Source: Oryzias latipes | Taxonomy: Eukaryota; Chordata; Actinopteri; Beloniformes; Adrianichthyidae | Reading direction: 5' to 3' | Assembly (NCBI RefSeq): GCF_002234675.1 | Contig: NC_019879.2 | Coordinates: forward strand, 13,954,464-14,018,463 | DNA length: 64,000 bases | Shown: in pieces, positions 32,261 to 58,539 of the stretch | How the letters are laid out: each line of letters starts with the position of its first letter | Position numbering within the stretch: the first letter of the stretch is position 1 | Notes under the pieces: generated by a model | Seen by the model: only the letters and a program-made list of their open reading frames with translations | The model's database searches: none | Told to the model about the DNA's origin: nothing | Made by a program: the position numbers and the translations under genes

Positions 32261-33560
32261 TTACGAAAGCAGGCCTTAAGCCATGGTTCAAGTGGGAGCC
32301 ATCCACTGAAATTCTCAAACCATCAAAAAAGGCCACAAATAATTTCTACAAGCGACAGTTTTTAATTTTTTTCAAAATGCCTTGTGTCTGGTCTTAGTAT
32401 GTAGTTTAGTTTCTTTGTTTCTCATGTTAAGGTGAATAATTTGTTGCTCTTTAAAGTCTTTTTTTTTTACCTAAAGGTGCTTTATTTCATAATTACACTT
32501 TCCCATAACTAAACTTGCCTTGTTTTACGACTTACTGCCGTAAAGACTGACTTCATTTGTCTGAGTCTCACTCCAAGCTTTTCTGAAAAGTTTGCAGCCC
32601 TGTTTTCACTTTATGAACCAAATAGTAATAAATGTATATTTTTATTTAACCTTATGAAACCAAAAGTGATATTTTTGCATTCTAAGCCACAATTATGGGA
32701 TGATCTCAAGACCACAGCATTAAGCATTGATGTGAAAAAAGTTAAAATTTATCTTCATTGAAAGAAAGGCCTCCACACTGTAGTACTGGTGTTCCCAGCA
32801 TTTATTTCTTTTTCTTACCGGTTTGTCCTCTGTGTGAGGTGCATAAATATGGTACAGAACAACATTTGTTATTTACATGGTAAAATTAGTGACGTACATC
32901 TCACATTGTCTGCTTGTGTTCGAAGCTCAGCAGGAGAAAGAGGAGAAGAAAATGACGAACTGCTTTATAGTCTGGCCGTCTAACAAGACTCAAACCTACA
33001 AATAGAAAGCTAAAAGTCTTTTGTTCTGTGGCAGGACAGCAAAGAGAAACAGCCAATGATCTTTCTTTAAGAAGTGGAAACAGAAGTGAAGTCAGAAAGA
33101 ACAGACTTCTAGTCTGGACTCCAGTATCAAGTTGAAATACATTTGCTTTTTAAAGGATGTCAGGAGATAAATGTTCAAATGCGAGACTCGTGATCCTAAG
33201 TCTGAACTTCTGATCAAACAACGTTAAGTCAAGATCAGTGATAAAAATCCAGGTTCGTGTTGGGAAAGCACTTAAAGAGGATTCAGTTTGCCACATATAC
33301 AAAATATGTTTTTTTCTTGTGTTCAGTTAAATAAGTAAAATCAGGAGGATAACACACAGAACCTTCACATTGCTGTGGTAAATATTACTCTTCTCCAGAC
33401 CTTTCAGTCAGATTGATAAATCAGCTGTTGTTTGCTGAGAAACATGAAAAATAACTCACAGCTGAAGCATAGGAACAGGCTGCAGCATATTCGTCTTCAT
33501 CTCCTTGCTGATACACATTTATTGTTTTTCAATCATTACGGCGCTCAAGAACCACACTGA
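32261..33560. other. Intergenic, 3' of sucla2
   Basis: No repeat or coding segment recognised. Confidence 0.45.
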
Positions 33561-33582
33561 GGAGACGACTGCTGTGTTGTTC

Positions 33583-33588
33583 TTTATT
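33583..33588 (-). terminator. Likely sucla2 polyadenylation signal
   Basis: AATAAA on the minus strand, about 340 bp after the sucla2 stop codon. The nearest downstream canonical signal on that strand that I noticed. Confidence 0.5.
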
Positions 33589-33928
33589 AGACTTTTGAGA
33601 ATGTTTTGTTTTTTAACCAAATAGGTGCAGAAGTAAACAGACTGATCACGAGTCCTGCTCTAAGGATGAAGAGGAGGTGAAATGTTTGTGCGTATCGGCT
33701 CAAGTGCAACACAGCCTGTGGGAGCGTCATGTAGAAGGAGATGAGGGGTTGAAACAAATTTATAAACATAAATAAAGAAGGGTGTTTGTTTGAGTTTAAG
33801 ATGTTGAAAATCCTTAACAGATGATGAAGAGGAAGGTGAATTTGTCTTCTAAGGAGTTCAGTCCTGCTGCTAGTGAGCAGAGAAGAGCGATCTGGGGAAC
33901 GGTGTTTGGAAGAGAGGTGGTCAGGTTC

Positions 33929-48563
<14,635 letters not shown>

Positions 48564-48592
48564 GTTTCCCTGCACTGCAGAGGAGTAGCGAA

Positions 48593-48604
48593 TGCGCTTG
48601 CGCG
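48593..48604. promoter_or_regulatory. NRF1-like site upstream of sucla2
   Basis: TGCGCTTGCGCG fits the NRF1 palindrome YGCGCAYGCGCR at 11 of 12 positions, 30-40 bp upstream of the start codon. NRF1 drives many nuclear genes for mitochondrial proteins, so the site is plausible. No TATA box is seen. Confidence 0.45.
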
Positions 48605-49341
48605 TGGAGGATGTTCGTCGCCTTTCCCCGTGGAACTTTAAAGTCCGTCGGAATTTAGAAATCAAATAATTAAAACACTAGTATTAGCGAAATACAACAG
48701 TTTAACGAATACGAAAGTAGGTAAAAAATACACATCGTTAAGATAGTTTTGTGTTTATGACAGAGACGTACTTTAACAAGCACCACAAGTAAGGAACAAG
48801 ACGTTTTTGGTAAATTAGTTAATTCAAAAGTTAGCATGTGTATAAACATTGATCATTTTCCCATTAATACATTTGGTTAGTTTAACTAACTCAAATAGCT
48901 TCAGACAAATCTTTGTCTGACATACTAATGTTTCTGATTTACAAGGAGTTCTTGAAGGCAGCATCGTATTGCAAACAGCGTCACTGCTAGTGTGACCATT
49001 TACCCTTCATACATTTTTTTTAAAATAGTTATGATTTATCATGGAAATATTTTTTATACCAATGATCTAAAAAAATACTTGTATTTTAATTATTTCATAA
49101 AATGCTGCTGCACTTTTTGGGGAGGTTGATGGTTAATACCCTTTAAATGAAACCTTTGTCATTAAGCTTGTTTTGAATCACAGTGCTTCTGTCTGAAGCA
49201 CAGAAGTACTCCTTACATCTGAATTAACATCTAAATAAAGATAAAATTGTCCTCAAATAAAATGTAGCAATTGATGCTGTAACATTTTTACTTTTTCCAA
49301 AACAAAACACAAAAAGCAAAGACAAGTTTTAACCAAAAGTA

Positions 49342-49347
49342 TTTATT
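49342..49347 (-). terminator. Likely med4 polyadenylation signal
   Basis: AATAAA on minus, about 385 bp after the med4 stop; leaves about 0.8 kb to the sucla2 start codon. Confidence 0.5.
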
Positions 49348-49729
49348 TACAATGTTAAGTATATACAAAAGTATTTACACAACATCAACTGAAAGTTTTA
49401 CTTTATACTTCAATGACTGTTTTCTGCCACAGAAGAGCAAACCAAGAATTTTAAAGCTTTTTTTTCCATTTGCCCAGTTAGTAATTCATGCAAAACACAG
49501 GAAATGGCTCACACCATCTCCATCTATCAGATACAGGTGCTTGACAAAAATAAAAAGCTAAAAAGGCATGAAAGCAAACTGATTTCTTCCAGGTCTGACA
49601 AACCAGAGGAAATACCAGTTCGAACAGGAAAAAGGGAACTGAAGCAAGTTTTTACTCAGATTATCAACAAACACATCTCGCTGGGTCTGTCAATGTTTGT
49701 GTAATGCCAGTACTCAGGAAAACAGTGTT

Positions 49730-52700
49730 TCAGTCTGAATCGCTACTGCTGCTGGAGGAATCTGTTGACATGGCTTCAACATCATCTTCGTTCTCCTTGT
49801 TGTGGCCTGGAGGCTCCAGGCTGAAATCGTTGCCGTGGTGAGGAGGCAGCATCCCTGCAGAGACGTCCGAGGACTGCCAGGGGTAGTGAGGGGTCAAGAT
49901 GTCTGAAGAAACACAACACAAAAGGATTGTTTTTCCAAATGTCAAGCCTGTAAAGGACCACCTCAGAGAGGTATTCCTGAAAGCAATGTTAACTTAACCT
50001 GACTTTGACCCTGAACTCTCGCTTAAGTAGGCCTAAACTTGCTTACTTTGGGTTTGTCGGTTCCAAAACACCAGGTATGAGTTTGGTTAATTAACCTCCT
50101 CCCGGTAACCCTGAGTTAACGCGCGTACAAAGCGAGAACAAGGTATTTTCAATGGATAGAAAAGTGAGTGCCTGTGGTAATTGGAGCACTCGGGGCAGTA
50201 ACCCCCAAGCTGGAGGAGTGGCTACCACAGATACCTGGAAAGACCTCAGACCTTTCAGTTCAGAAAAGCGCAGTGCTAGGAACAGCTAAGATACTGGGCA
50301 GGACCCCCAAGCTCCCAGGCCTCTGGTAGAGGACCTGAAATTGGAGGAGAAACCACCCGGAGGGTGAGAGGGGCGTTTATTTATTTATTTATTTCAATTT
50401 AATGTTTTTCCATCCTGATTTATTGTATTTCTTGAATTCTTATATGTCTAAGTTTGAGCCTCCAGATATTCTCATTTGAAGAACATTAACATGAATTATC
50501 TAGTGTGGATTCACACTATGAAGCCTGAATTCAGTTATTATGTACACCAACTTTCATTTTTGATCTTACAACGATATTCAGCACAATGGATTTAGTCATT
50601 CTCCTCTCCCTCCCTCTCAATCATGGTGCAGAAAAAAATAAACATACCAGGATAAAATAACTAGGCAAAACAGAGTAAATCAGCTAGACAACAAAATACA
50701 TTTAGACAAATCCCCACACTTAAATCCCAATACATCCAGACAGGCAAAGGGAATGGTATCCCACAATTCCTTGCGCTGCAGCGCAACTGGACCAAAGTTA
50801 CACCTACTTAATTGAATTAGTTTGAACGAAAGTAAAATAACTGTCTGATAACTATGTTTTATTTTTAAGTTGACTGAACTTAAAAAAATGATTTATTTTA
50901 ACTGAAGCAAACAATTAAGTTAGATCAACATAAAAAAGTTTATCTTTCCAACATCCATTCGTGTTTTCGGAAAAGTCCCGCCCCTTTAACTGTCTCCACC
51001 AATCATTCATTGGAGGCTTAATCAGATGTCATCAGTCTGACCAATCATCATTGTTTTTTTTTTTTTTTGCATTTTGTACTAAAATAGATAACTGTTTGTG
51101 TTAAGTTTTCTTATTCAAACAACTTAAATTCAAAATTTTACAGTTAGCATTAAATAGTGAATAAAATGATTTAATGTTGATCAATTTTTATTTTACAGAC
51201 AGACTTTTTCTTAATTGTATTCCTTGTCTTCAAATGTGGAATTCAGTCATTTTAGTTCAAATGTATTTGACCCTCACACTGTTTCACCTCACCAAATCTG
51301 GCCCTCCTTGCAAAATGTTGGACACCCCTGGTCTATGATAACTGAAGCGACCGAGGGTGACATCACCCATAGAAAATGGTTTACTTCTGGTTCCAACCAA
51401 GTGACGTCAATCCAGTCGCTATTTTTTTCCTGATGCAAACACCACCATGTTGGAACCAGTCAAAATTTCTATTGTGACCACTCTCAATAATCGTGAGTGG
51501 AATTGTTGAAATTGAATAATTTGCAATAAAGAAAAAATATCCTGAAAACAATTAAAATTGCTTCCTGTTTGAAATTAAAACAGAAGTTAAAACATTTTAA
51601 TCGGAGGATCAGCTGTCTTGCAGGGTCAGAGGTCATACCTGGTAACCGTCCAGCAGCCAGAGCGTCTCCTGGCAGGTGTCCGTTCACACCATTGCTGGGC
51701 AGGTTTGCCATGTGTCCGAGGATCCCACTGCGCATTTCCAGGTCAGTTGGATAAGGTCGGCGTGGATCTCCTGGGAACCGAATAGCGAATAGCAGTTAAA
51801 ACAGGACTTGTGCAAAAGGTTAGCTTTTGCTGCAGTGCAGAGTTTAATACCTGGAACCCAGTTCAGCGGAGCACACACAGCGTTACTGGCGCTGATTCTG
51901 TGAGCATACTTTATGATTTCCTCTGATGAGACACTTCCTGCAAAAAAGTTAAAAAAACAATTTTGAAAAGCCTATGTCATGTTTTTCTTAAGTCTTTCAG
52001 AGTAAGCTATAATCATATTTATAAGAATGAATTGGATTTATGCTCAAAGCGCTTACAATGTGTCCATTATCCATTCACTCCTCATTCATACTTGCTGATG
52101 GTAGCTACTGATGTAGCCTCAGCTGCCCTGGGGCAGACTGACAGTTGTGGCTGCCAGTTCGCGTCCCTCTGACCATCACCAGGACATTCATACACATTCA
52201 CACAGCAGTGGAGCTGCACTGGAGGCAAGGAGGGTGAAGTGTCTTGCCCAAGGACACAACGACAGTTGAGTGGTGGGACCAGGGATCAAACCGCCGACTC
52301 TTCGACCATTGGACGATCTGCTAAACTGCCTAAGCACCTGCATAAGCACCTGCCGCCCCATCAATTTTTAAATGAAATACCGGTTTTCTTAGCAGCTCAT
52401 TTTTGTTGCAATATGAAAACCCGCCTGTTTTTGGGGATTGGGAGGGGCTGGTGCTCAGAGAGCAGGTTTTTAGAGGAAAACTCAGAAATGCATTAAAGGA
52501 TCAAAATACTCTTCTGGGGTCGTTTTTCAAGAGGAATTAACAAATATAATACATAAAAAGCTAAAAATAAAATTGATTTTGCATGATATAGGTCATTTAA
52601 TGAGAACCAATGTTTTTTTATGCCAAATCTTGAGTCGATACAAAAAGATGGCACAAGAGAGTAATTATTTTTTTTGGCAGAGATGAAGATGCTACCTAAA

Positions 52701-54922
52701 ATGGAAGAAGGAATGAATTCTTTAACGAAAACCTTAAACTAAAATCTTTGAGTGTCAACGCTGAAGTCACACAGCTGCTTGAGTATCTGGATGTTACCAG
52801 ACACAAAATGATACATCCAAATCCACAGACTGAAAGACAAGTGTGTTTGCTCACCTTTCTTAGCCTTTTCAATGGAAGCAAGTTTCTCCTTGGCCTGGTA
52901 AACTGCAGTGGCCTTGAAGGAGAAAAAGTCAGTTTAGATTGACAGAAGCTGCTTTCCAAGTGTGATCTTAGATCTGGATCCAGTGACCCCGTCATTCCTA
53001 CACCTTTCTGTTTTAGGTGCTGGAAAAGAAGCATCATCAAAATGTCTACAATAGTTGATAAAGAATGACATTATTAGCATTAGCTGAGTCCTCAAAAGGC
53101 ATGGGATGATCCTAGTGTTGGGCAACAGGGCTTGCAGTTCTCCGCGTGCCCCGTTTCACCTGGCAGACTGAGCCCACTACCCCTCCCCTTTCGTTCTCAC
53201 ACACGCAGCCGCGTGTGACAGGAGACGGGAGCGCGCAGCTACAGGGACAGGAATTCACAGGTTTCAGGTTGTCACAAACTCTGTGATTTTACAGACAATA
53301 GGAACCGAATAGAGGCGCAGATTTTTTCCCCAAGCACTGAGCCGCTGTCATCACCGCCCCCACGTTAAATATGAGCACCGGACAATTGTCTGTATAACCT
53401 GTGCCTAAAACCGCCACTATAGCGCGCCCCCCCCCCCGGCATCGCATCGGGGGGGCGCACCCCACTATTTGAAAAGCACTGCTTTAAACTGTTACACTTT
53501 CAGACAGTGGTGAAATTTGTAATGACCCAGATGACTAAGCAATCTTTAGATTACTTTGAACTATATTATTTAATTGACTTAGCTCTCAACATATATGTTA
53601 CAAAAAAAATTATTTGTCACAGGTTTTTTTTTTTTTTTTTACAGTTGTAGTAAACTGCCAGATTTACAACACATTGAGTTAATTTTTTACAGCAAAAGAT
53701 ATTTAGCCTTTTAGAGTTTTTATACTTTTACTCAACAAATGCTAAAGCCAGCACAGCCATAGATCTGCTTACAGCAGCCTATATGGAGAATGCATTAGAC
53801 TGGCTTAATCTGCCTATGTGCTAGAAGAATGAGGATTTCTGCTAATGCACCTGTGAATGTAACTACATCACCTTACAGCAGTATCAGATGAAGCAAAAAT
53901 ACACACAACCTCAACCCACCAGGATGTGCTCTGCCTCCTTCAGCTGTTTCTGCAGCTGCTGGATGTCACTGTCTCTCTTCTCCACTTCCTTTTCCAACAG
54001 TTGCATCTCCTGATGAATCTTTCCCTGCTGCTGGGCCACCTCCATCAGCTCTTGGAATTCCTTGTCCCTCTGCACCAGAAGCTCCAGGATCTGAAGACAA
54101 AACAGGCTCTCCAATAAACACAAGAAGCAGCACTGATCAGACGTCGACTGTGGCCTTTGCTTCCATGGAGACCAGCATCATTTCAAATGGCTAGAGGTGA
54201 CAGTGCTGCACAGCTCAAACCCAAAACATGAAATGTTTTTTTTCTTCATTTTTTTTAAACATGGCCATATCCAAATAAATGCTGGAATATCAAGAGAGAG
54301 GCCGCCCTGATGGCTGAGGCCAAGCCTGTTGTTTTCATGTTTTTAGATGATCTGCTCCTGATGACAACTATTTAACTAAAGAAATAATCAGAAATACAAT
54401 TTAAGCATACTTTTTTTTGTAAATGTCTTTTACCATCTTTAAAATGCCACAAGAACATTTTAAAAACACAATTTTCTTTGGAGTGGCTCTTTTGGAGTGT
54501 TGAACTAGAATAAAAAAGTTGTGTCCTTCACCTGTGTGTCCTCTCCTGGCTGAGGAACTTTCTGGTTTCTGGCCAGAGCCAGCATCTCGATCAGCTCCCT
54601 GAAACAGAAGAGCAGACATGGAGGATTCAGCACGAGGAGCTGTGGAGTACGCGGCACAACGGAGGCCATTTAAAGCCCCCCCGGGGGGGGGGCTTTAATT
54701 TCAAAGCGTGAACTAAGCCTCATGAGCCTTTACTCTCCACTGGACTTCTGGACTCGAATCAGGACTGTGCAGACCAAGCCGTAAACCCGCCTACTGTGTC
54801 GCTACCTAACTACAACACGGAAAACAAAATATGAGCTGTTTCCTTTACCGCGATAACACCTCCAAATCATCCAACACAGAAAGTAGCCGCTCTTTTGTTG
54901 ACTTCTCTGCTGCCGCCGCCAT
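49730..54922 (-). CDS. med4: Mediator complex subunit 4, 7 exons
   Basis: Subunit of the Mediator middle module, which links transcription factors to RNA polymerase II in the nucleus; also known as DRIP36. Coding exons (minus): 54922-54849, 54598-54532, 54090-53920, 52912-52855, 51937-51851, 51770-51639, 49902-49730. All GT-AG, 762 nt, 253 residues (human 270; the difference is mainly a shorter amino end). Residues 1-24 are [20 protein letters not shown] and continuation; [14 protein letters not shown] follows. Exon 3 (residues 48-104) is a coiled coil with [20 protein letters not shown], nearly identical in mammals. [20 protein letters not shown] and [17 protein letters not shown] form the conserved core. 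The C-terminus is acidic and Ser-rich ([13 protein letters not shown], then a Ser run). The start ATG is the first after a CRE-like promoter site. Confidence 0.97.
49967..50955 (-). mobile_element. Harbinger copy (GGTATTCC end), inverted, composite, in med4 intron 6
   Basis: Begins GGTATTCCTGAAAGCA after CAG (49964-49966). 49990-50055 matches in complement the right end of the 3480-5844 element, and 50740-50955 matches its left interior (TTGGAAAGATAAAC and following). Between them, 50180-50390 carries GGAACAGCTAAGATACTG and CCCAGGCCTCTGGTAGAGGA, a segment familiar from 3' regions of fish non-LTR elements. The left TIR is missing. Confidence 0.55.
50961..51330. repeat. hAT fragments in med4 intron 6
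   Basis: 50965-51055 shares GAAAAGTCCCGCCCCTTTAA and GTCATCAGTCTGACCAATCA with the hAT at 30428-31299. 51290-51330 ends TTGGACACCCCTG, the complement of a hAT-type end CAGGGGTGTCCAA. The two parts need not be one element. Confidence 0.5.
52025..52345 (-). repeat. V-type SINE, minus strand, med4 intron 4
   Basis: On minus: a B-box-like GGTTTGATCCC, then GTGTCCTTGGGCAAGACACT, the V-SINE core, and a tail ending near AAGCGCTTTGAGC. Confidence 0.75.
52425..52599 (+). repeat. Interspersed repeat, copy 2 of 2
   Basis: Same ordered motifs as 6712-6886, ending TCATTTAA; lies in med4 intron 4. Confidence 0.5.
53110..53485 (-). mobile_element. hAT-like GC-rich element in med4 intron 3
   Basis: The right end is the complement of CAGTGCTTTTCAAATAGTGG followed by a GGGGCGC-type sub-terminal stretch, a widespread hAT end. 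A C-run/G-run fold-back sits at 53423-53458. The other end is uncertain, so the extent is approximate. Confidence 0.5.
54233..54500 (+). repeat. TTAA-type repeat fragment in med4 intron 2
   Basis: The right part TGCCACAAGAACATTTTAAA and CTTTGGAGTGGCTCTTTTG match the family whose full copy is at 60447-60826. The left part is unmatched. Confidence 0.5.
54670..54698. repeat. C7/G10 palindrome in med4 intron 1
   Basis: TTTAAAG, seven C, ten G, then CTTTAA: a near-perfect palindrome with a TTAAAG/CTTTAA rim, like the two ends of a TTAA-type element joined. Confidence 0.85.
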
Positions 54923-54947
54923 ACCTGTTTCTAAAGCAGAAAGGATA

Positions 54948-54955
54948 TGACGTAA
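54948..54955 (-). promoter_or_regulatory. CRE/ATF-like site upstream of med4
   Basis: TTACGTCA on minus (TGACGTAA on plus), 26-33 bp upstream of the start codon; differs from the CRE palindrome at one base. No TATA box. Confidence 0.4.
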
Positions 54956-54999
54956 TAAAGACTTTACCTCAAATTGTAAGTTACTGTCACCTAGTGGTG

Positions 55000-57435
55000 G
55001 CAAAAGGAATATCATGCTAAAAAGTACGTTTTGCCTATTCCAAGGAGGAAAATCTTAAATTATTTTTGGAACCACGGATAATAATAATTCATAGAAAAGT
55101 AATAATATTTTTTGTAAATTGTTTTACTTAAATTACTAAATAAACAGATGTAAAATGTTGATGAAAACAGCCAAATTTTGCAAAAGTTATTTCAGTCTGT
55201 GTTCTAAAGTTTTTGCAAAATGATCTAAACAATGATTACTATTTTAAAAATACTGGACAAGCTGCAGTTATTTTAGTGCATAAAGGATGTAAAATGTCTA
55301 CAGGGTAAAAAAAAGGAATTATTACAATATTTTAGTAATTAGTAATTTACGTAAACGATTTAAAAGCAACTTTTTCTCTTGAACTAAATATGTAGTACGT
55401 TTATTTGCCTATTTATCTCTTTGCATACATTTTTTTAAGAATGTATTTTCCATGATAAAAGTTGTTCTGATACAATACAAAAAGCAAAGACAAAACTAGG
55501 CAACATATTGCAACAATGTTTATTAATACTAAGATTACTCTGACTTCCTGATTTTTTATTTATTTTATTATTATTTTGTTATGGGTCAAAGTGTTAATGT
55601 TAAATTCAGGATAAAATCTCATTATTTGTGTGCATTGACCCATCCCCTGGGTAGCAGTGCACTATAGCTGTGCTAAGGAACTATTTGGTAGTCTAAGTTT
55701 CTCTGACTTTGACTCAGCATGAACACACACATCCAAAGCAAGTTTGTTTTGTTGAGGCTGCCAACAGTGAGATAATAGTGAAGCTTTTTTGCAACCAGGC
55801 CACTTCCTGATTGTCAAAATAAGAGGGATTCAAAGATGGAAATGAAATGCATTTTTGCCATTGCATCTGAAAACTGCATACTGACTTCATAGGAATTTGA
55901 ACCATATATGTTTGTCTTCAAGAATGAACATTTCCCCCAAAATATCCAAGTGAAAGCTTTTAAAAATTTTAGAGGCTTCATTACTGTTTTTTTTTTTTAA
56001 TTTAAAACGTTTTTTAAAAAAATACTTCTGTTTTTGTGGTTGTGAATAATCTTCAGGTCAGCATATCTGTGTAGTTGTTTCTCATTTGAAACCTAATGTT
56101 CACAAAGACAAGGCTGGTCTGAAAATAAGGTGATTCAGAAAGAAGTCACTTTTTAAAAGACCCCCCCCCCCCCACACACACACACACACAGGTACACACT
56201 TTTGGCATGGTGTTTGGTCTTTAACTGTAGATCTTCTGCAAAAACAACGAAGCCATCCAACAGGATTTAAGCTATTTTTTGTTGCAGCTACGCACTGACA
56301 GACCAGAAGAACACATTTTTAACTATGTAGGTCAAGAGGCTTGATCAAAGCTCCTGAAATATCATGCCTCAAGAATCAAGCCGCCTTTTAAAGGTCCAGT
56401 CCAAAGTGAGCTGAAAAGCCAAAATGCTCTCACTTTACAAAAATGTCTCACCTTCACCCACTCAAAAGAGGGACAGGTCTTCAAAAACTAGACCTTCAAG
56501 AGAATTTTAGCTTTACAAAACATGCTTGTGCTCTCCATGGTTTTAGATCTGCAGACTTCTGCCCCACAAGACAACTCCAGAACCAAATCTGTGAACCTAA
56601 TTTCACTGTAATCATTTCAATAGAACATGAAAGCTGAGCATAAAATACATCCTCTCTCTTTCCCAATCTTTCTCCCTTTTACATGTAACACCCTCCCCCC
56701 CCAAAAGAATGTTATGTTAGTTTTTGCTGCACATTCTTAAACGCACACTTCATCTCAGCAGGGATTCACAGCGCTTCATGGCCAAATAAGACCAAAAGCT
56801 CAGTTATCCTGCCAAACTGTTGCCATGTGAATTCTTAGGTCATTGTGATGTAAGCCGTTACTGAGTATCATGAATTCAGGCCAACATGCAGCCAGGAATG
56901 AGTGAGCTGTCCACTCTTAGGACAACCGCATGACCTGATCTTAACCCCATGTCTGGAATTTGATCTAGTGTTTTCTTTTTCTCAATTGACTTTAAGGGAA
57001 TCACATTTCACGTCAGATTTAATTGAGTCAGACATATAAAATAAATAATTTGTCTATGTGGATAAAAACATTACATTTCTACTAAAAGGAAAACAAGGAT
57101 CAAATGCAAGATTTGAAATTTGTACAAAAGGAAGGTAAAAGTGAACTGATTAATTTAATTCAACATGAAAAACATCATTGCTGACTGTGTGATCCTTCTG
57201 TTTATTGCTGGAATGAACTTCCTGTTGGGCCTCAGCTTTGTGTTGTGTTAAGCTGAATCCAGGCCGACAAAGACACACAAACACGCCTGATTTGAATACG
57301 TCTAAAGTTGTAAAAATGATCATTGGTAGACCAACAGATTGCTAAGCATCCGTGTTAATTTGGTAAATAATTATAAGGTATTTATACCAACACTTAAGTA
57401 GGAATAAAATATTGAAAAGTTGGTGTTCACCTTTC
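55000..57435. other. Intergenic between med4 and itgav, mostly unassigned
   Basis: AT-rich with a C13(CA)9 tract at 56161-56190. No coding segment with splice signals seen. Confidence 0.45.
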
Positions 57436-57630
57436 TGCACATACTGTCAGGGGTCGCTACCGTGAATCAGCTTTCAATGATCCGCACATTTTGGTTTGGC
57501 AGAGAGTTTTATGCTGGATGACCTTCCTGACACAAACCTGTATTTTATCTGGGCTGGGGACCGGCACAGGGAGACCTTGACTCGGGCCCCACTGGATTTA
57601 GCTCATGGCGCCCCCTTGGAAAAGAACCCT
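57436..57630 (-). repeat. RTE-mobilised SINE, minus strand
   Basis: On minus: GGAAACCAGGGTTC (B-box region), CTGTGCCGGTCCCCAGCCC, TCAGGAAGGTCATCCAGC, and the tail GGTAGCGACCCCTGACA. The same architecture as 13676-13930, more diverged. Confidence 0.65.
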
Positions 57631-58204
57631 GGTTTCCCATGTAGCGATAATGTATACAGAGGTATTTTAGTACCCTTCAATTCAGAAAGAAAGAAGCTTG
57701 TTAGACATTTGGTCAAAACACAGAAAGCACTGAAACATATTGCTATTACTGTTATTAGAAGTAATTTCATTGTATTAGAAATATTTTAAAAAACACAAAG
57801 CATTGTAAAGGAAATTTGTGAGATTGCACTACTTTTTGAAAACACTACAAAAGAGAATGGCATCATGTCCTACTTTTGTTTTCTGTTCTTTGGTGAAGAA
57901 TATTAATACAACAATAACACAACATTATAGTTACAACAATGACATTTTATTCTTAATATGAATTTTTTCTCCTCTTTGTTTTTCCCTCAGCAAAACATCC
58001 GCCTAAGCCCATCCCCTTCCTTACATACTGCTCACTCTCACTACAACTTCATCTCCTCCTTCACTTCATCCATGAACCTCCTCGTTAGCCTCCTGCTCAG
58101 AAGATCAAACCAATATTGAATCCTTTACATTTGTGCCAATACTTGCTTAAATTAAATCTTTTTAATACTATTTAATAACACATTTTATTTATAAGGCGCC
58201 TTTC
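57631..58204. other. No gene recognised
   Basis: AT-rich spacer. Confidence 0.4.
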
Positions 58205-58505
58205 AACCAGCTTGATGGCTTAGTTGGCTACATGCAGGACTGGTTTATGGGAAACCAGGGTTTTATTTTCCAGGGGGCATGATGAGTTTATTCCATTGTG
58301 GGTCCTTGAGTAAGACCCAACACGTTTCTGCCTAACTATGTAGCCACAAGGGGCTACACAGGGGGCCCAAGTTCGGGCCTCCATGTGCCAGCTGGTCCCC
58401 TGCCGAAAAATAAAGGGCTCTGTCAGAAAGGGCATCTGGTGTAAAACTGCGGATTTGTACAGGTTTATATCATTTGCCGTGGCGAACCCTGATGAGATAT
58501 GCTAA
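58205..58505 (+). repeat. tRNA-related SINE with RTE tail
   Basis: A head TGGCTTAGTTGGCTACATGC with a decayed B-box (GGTTTTATTTTCC), a core GGGTCCTTGAGTAAGACCCA, CAGAAAGGGCATCTGGTGTA, and the RTE-like tail CCGTGGCGAACCCTGATGAG. Confidence 0.65.
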
Positions 58506-58539
58506 AAGTAAACAACATTTACAAGGCGCCTGTAAAAAA

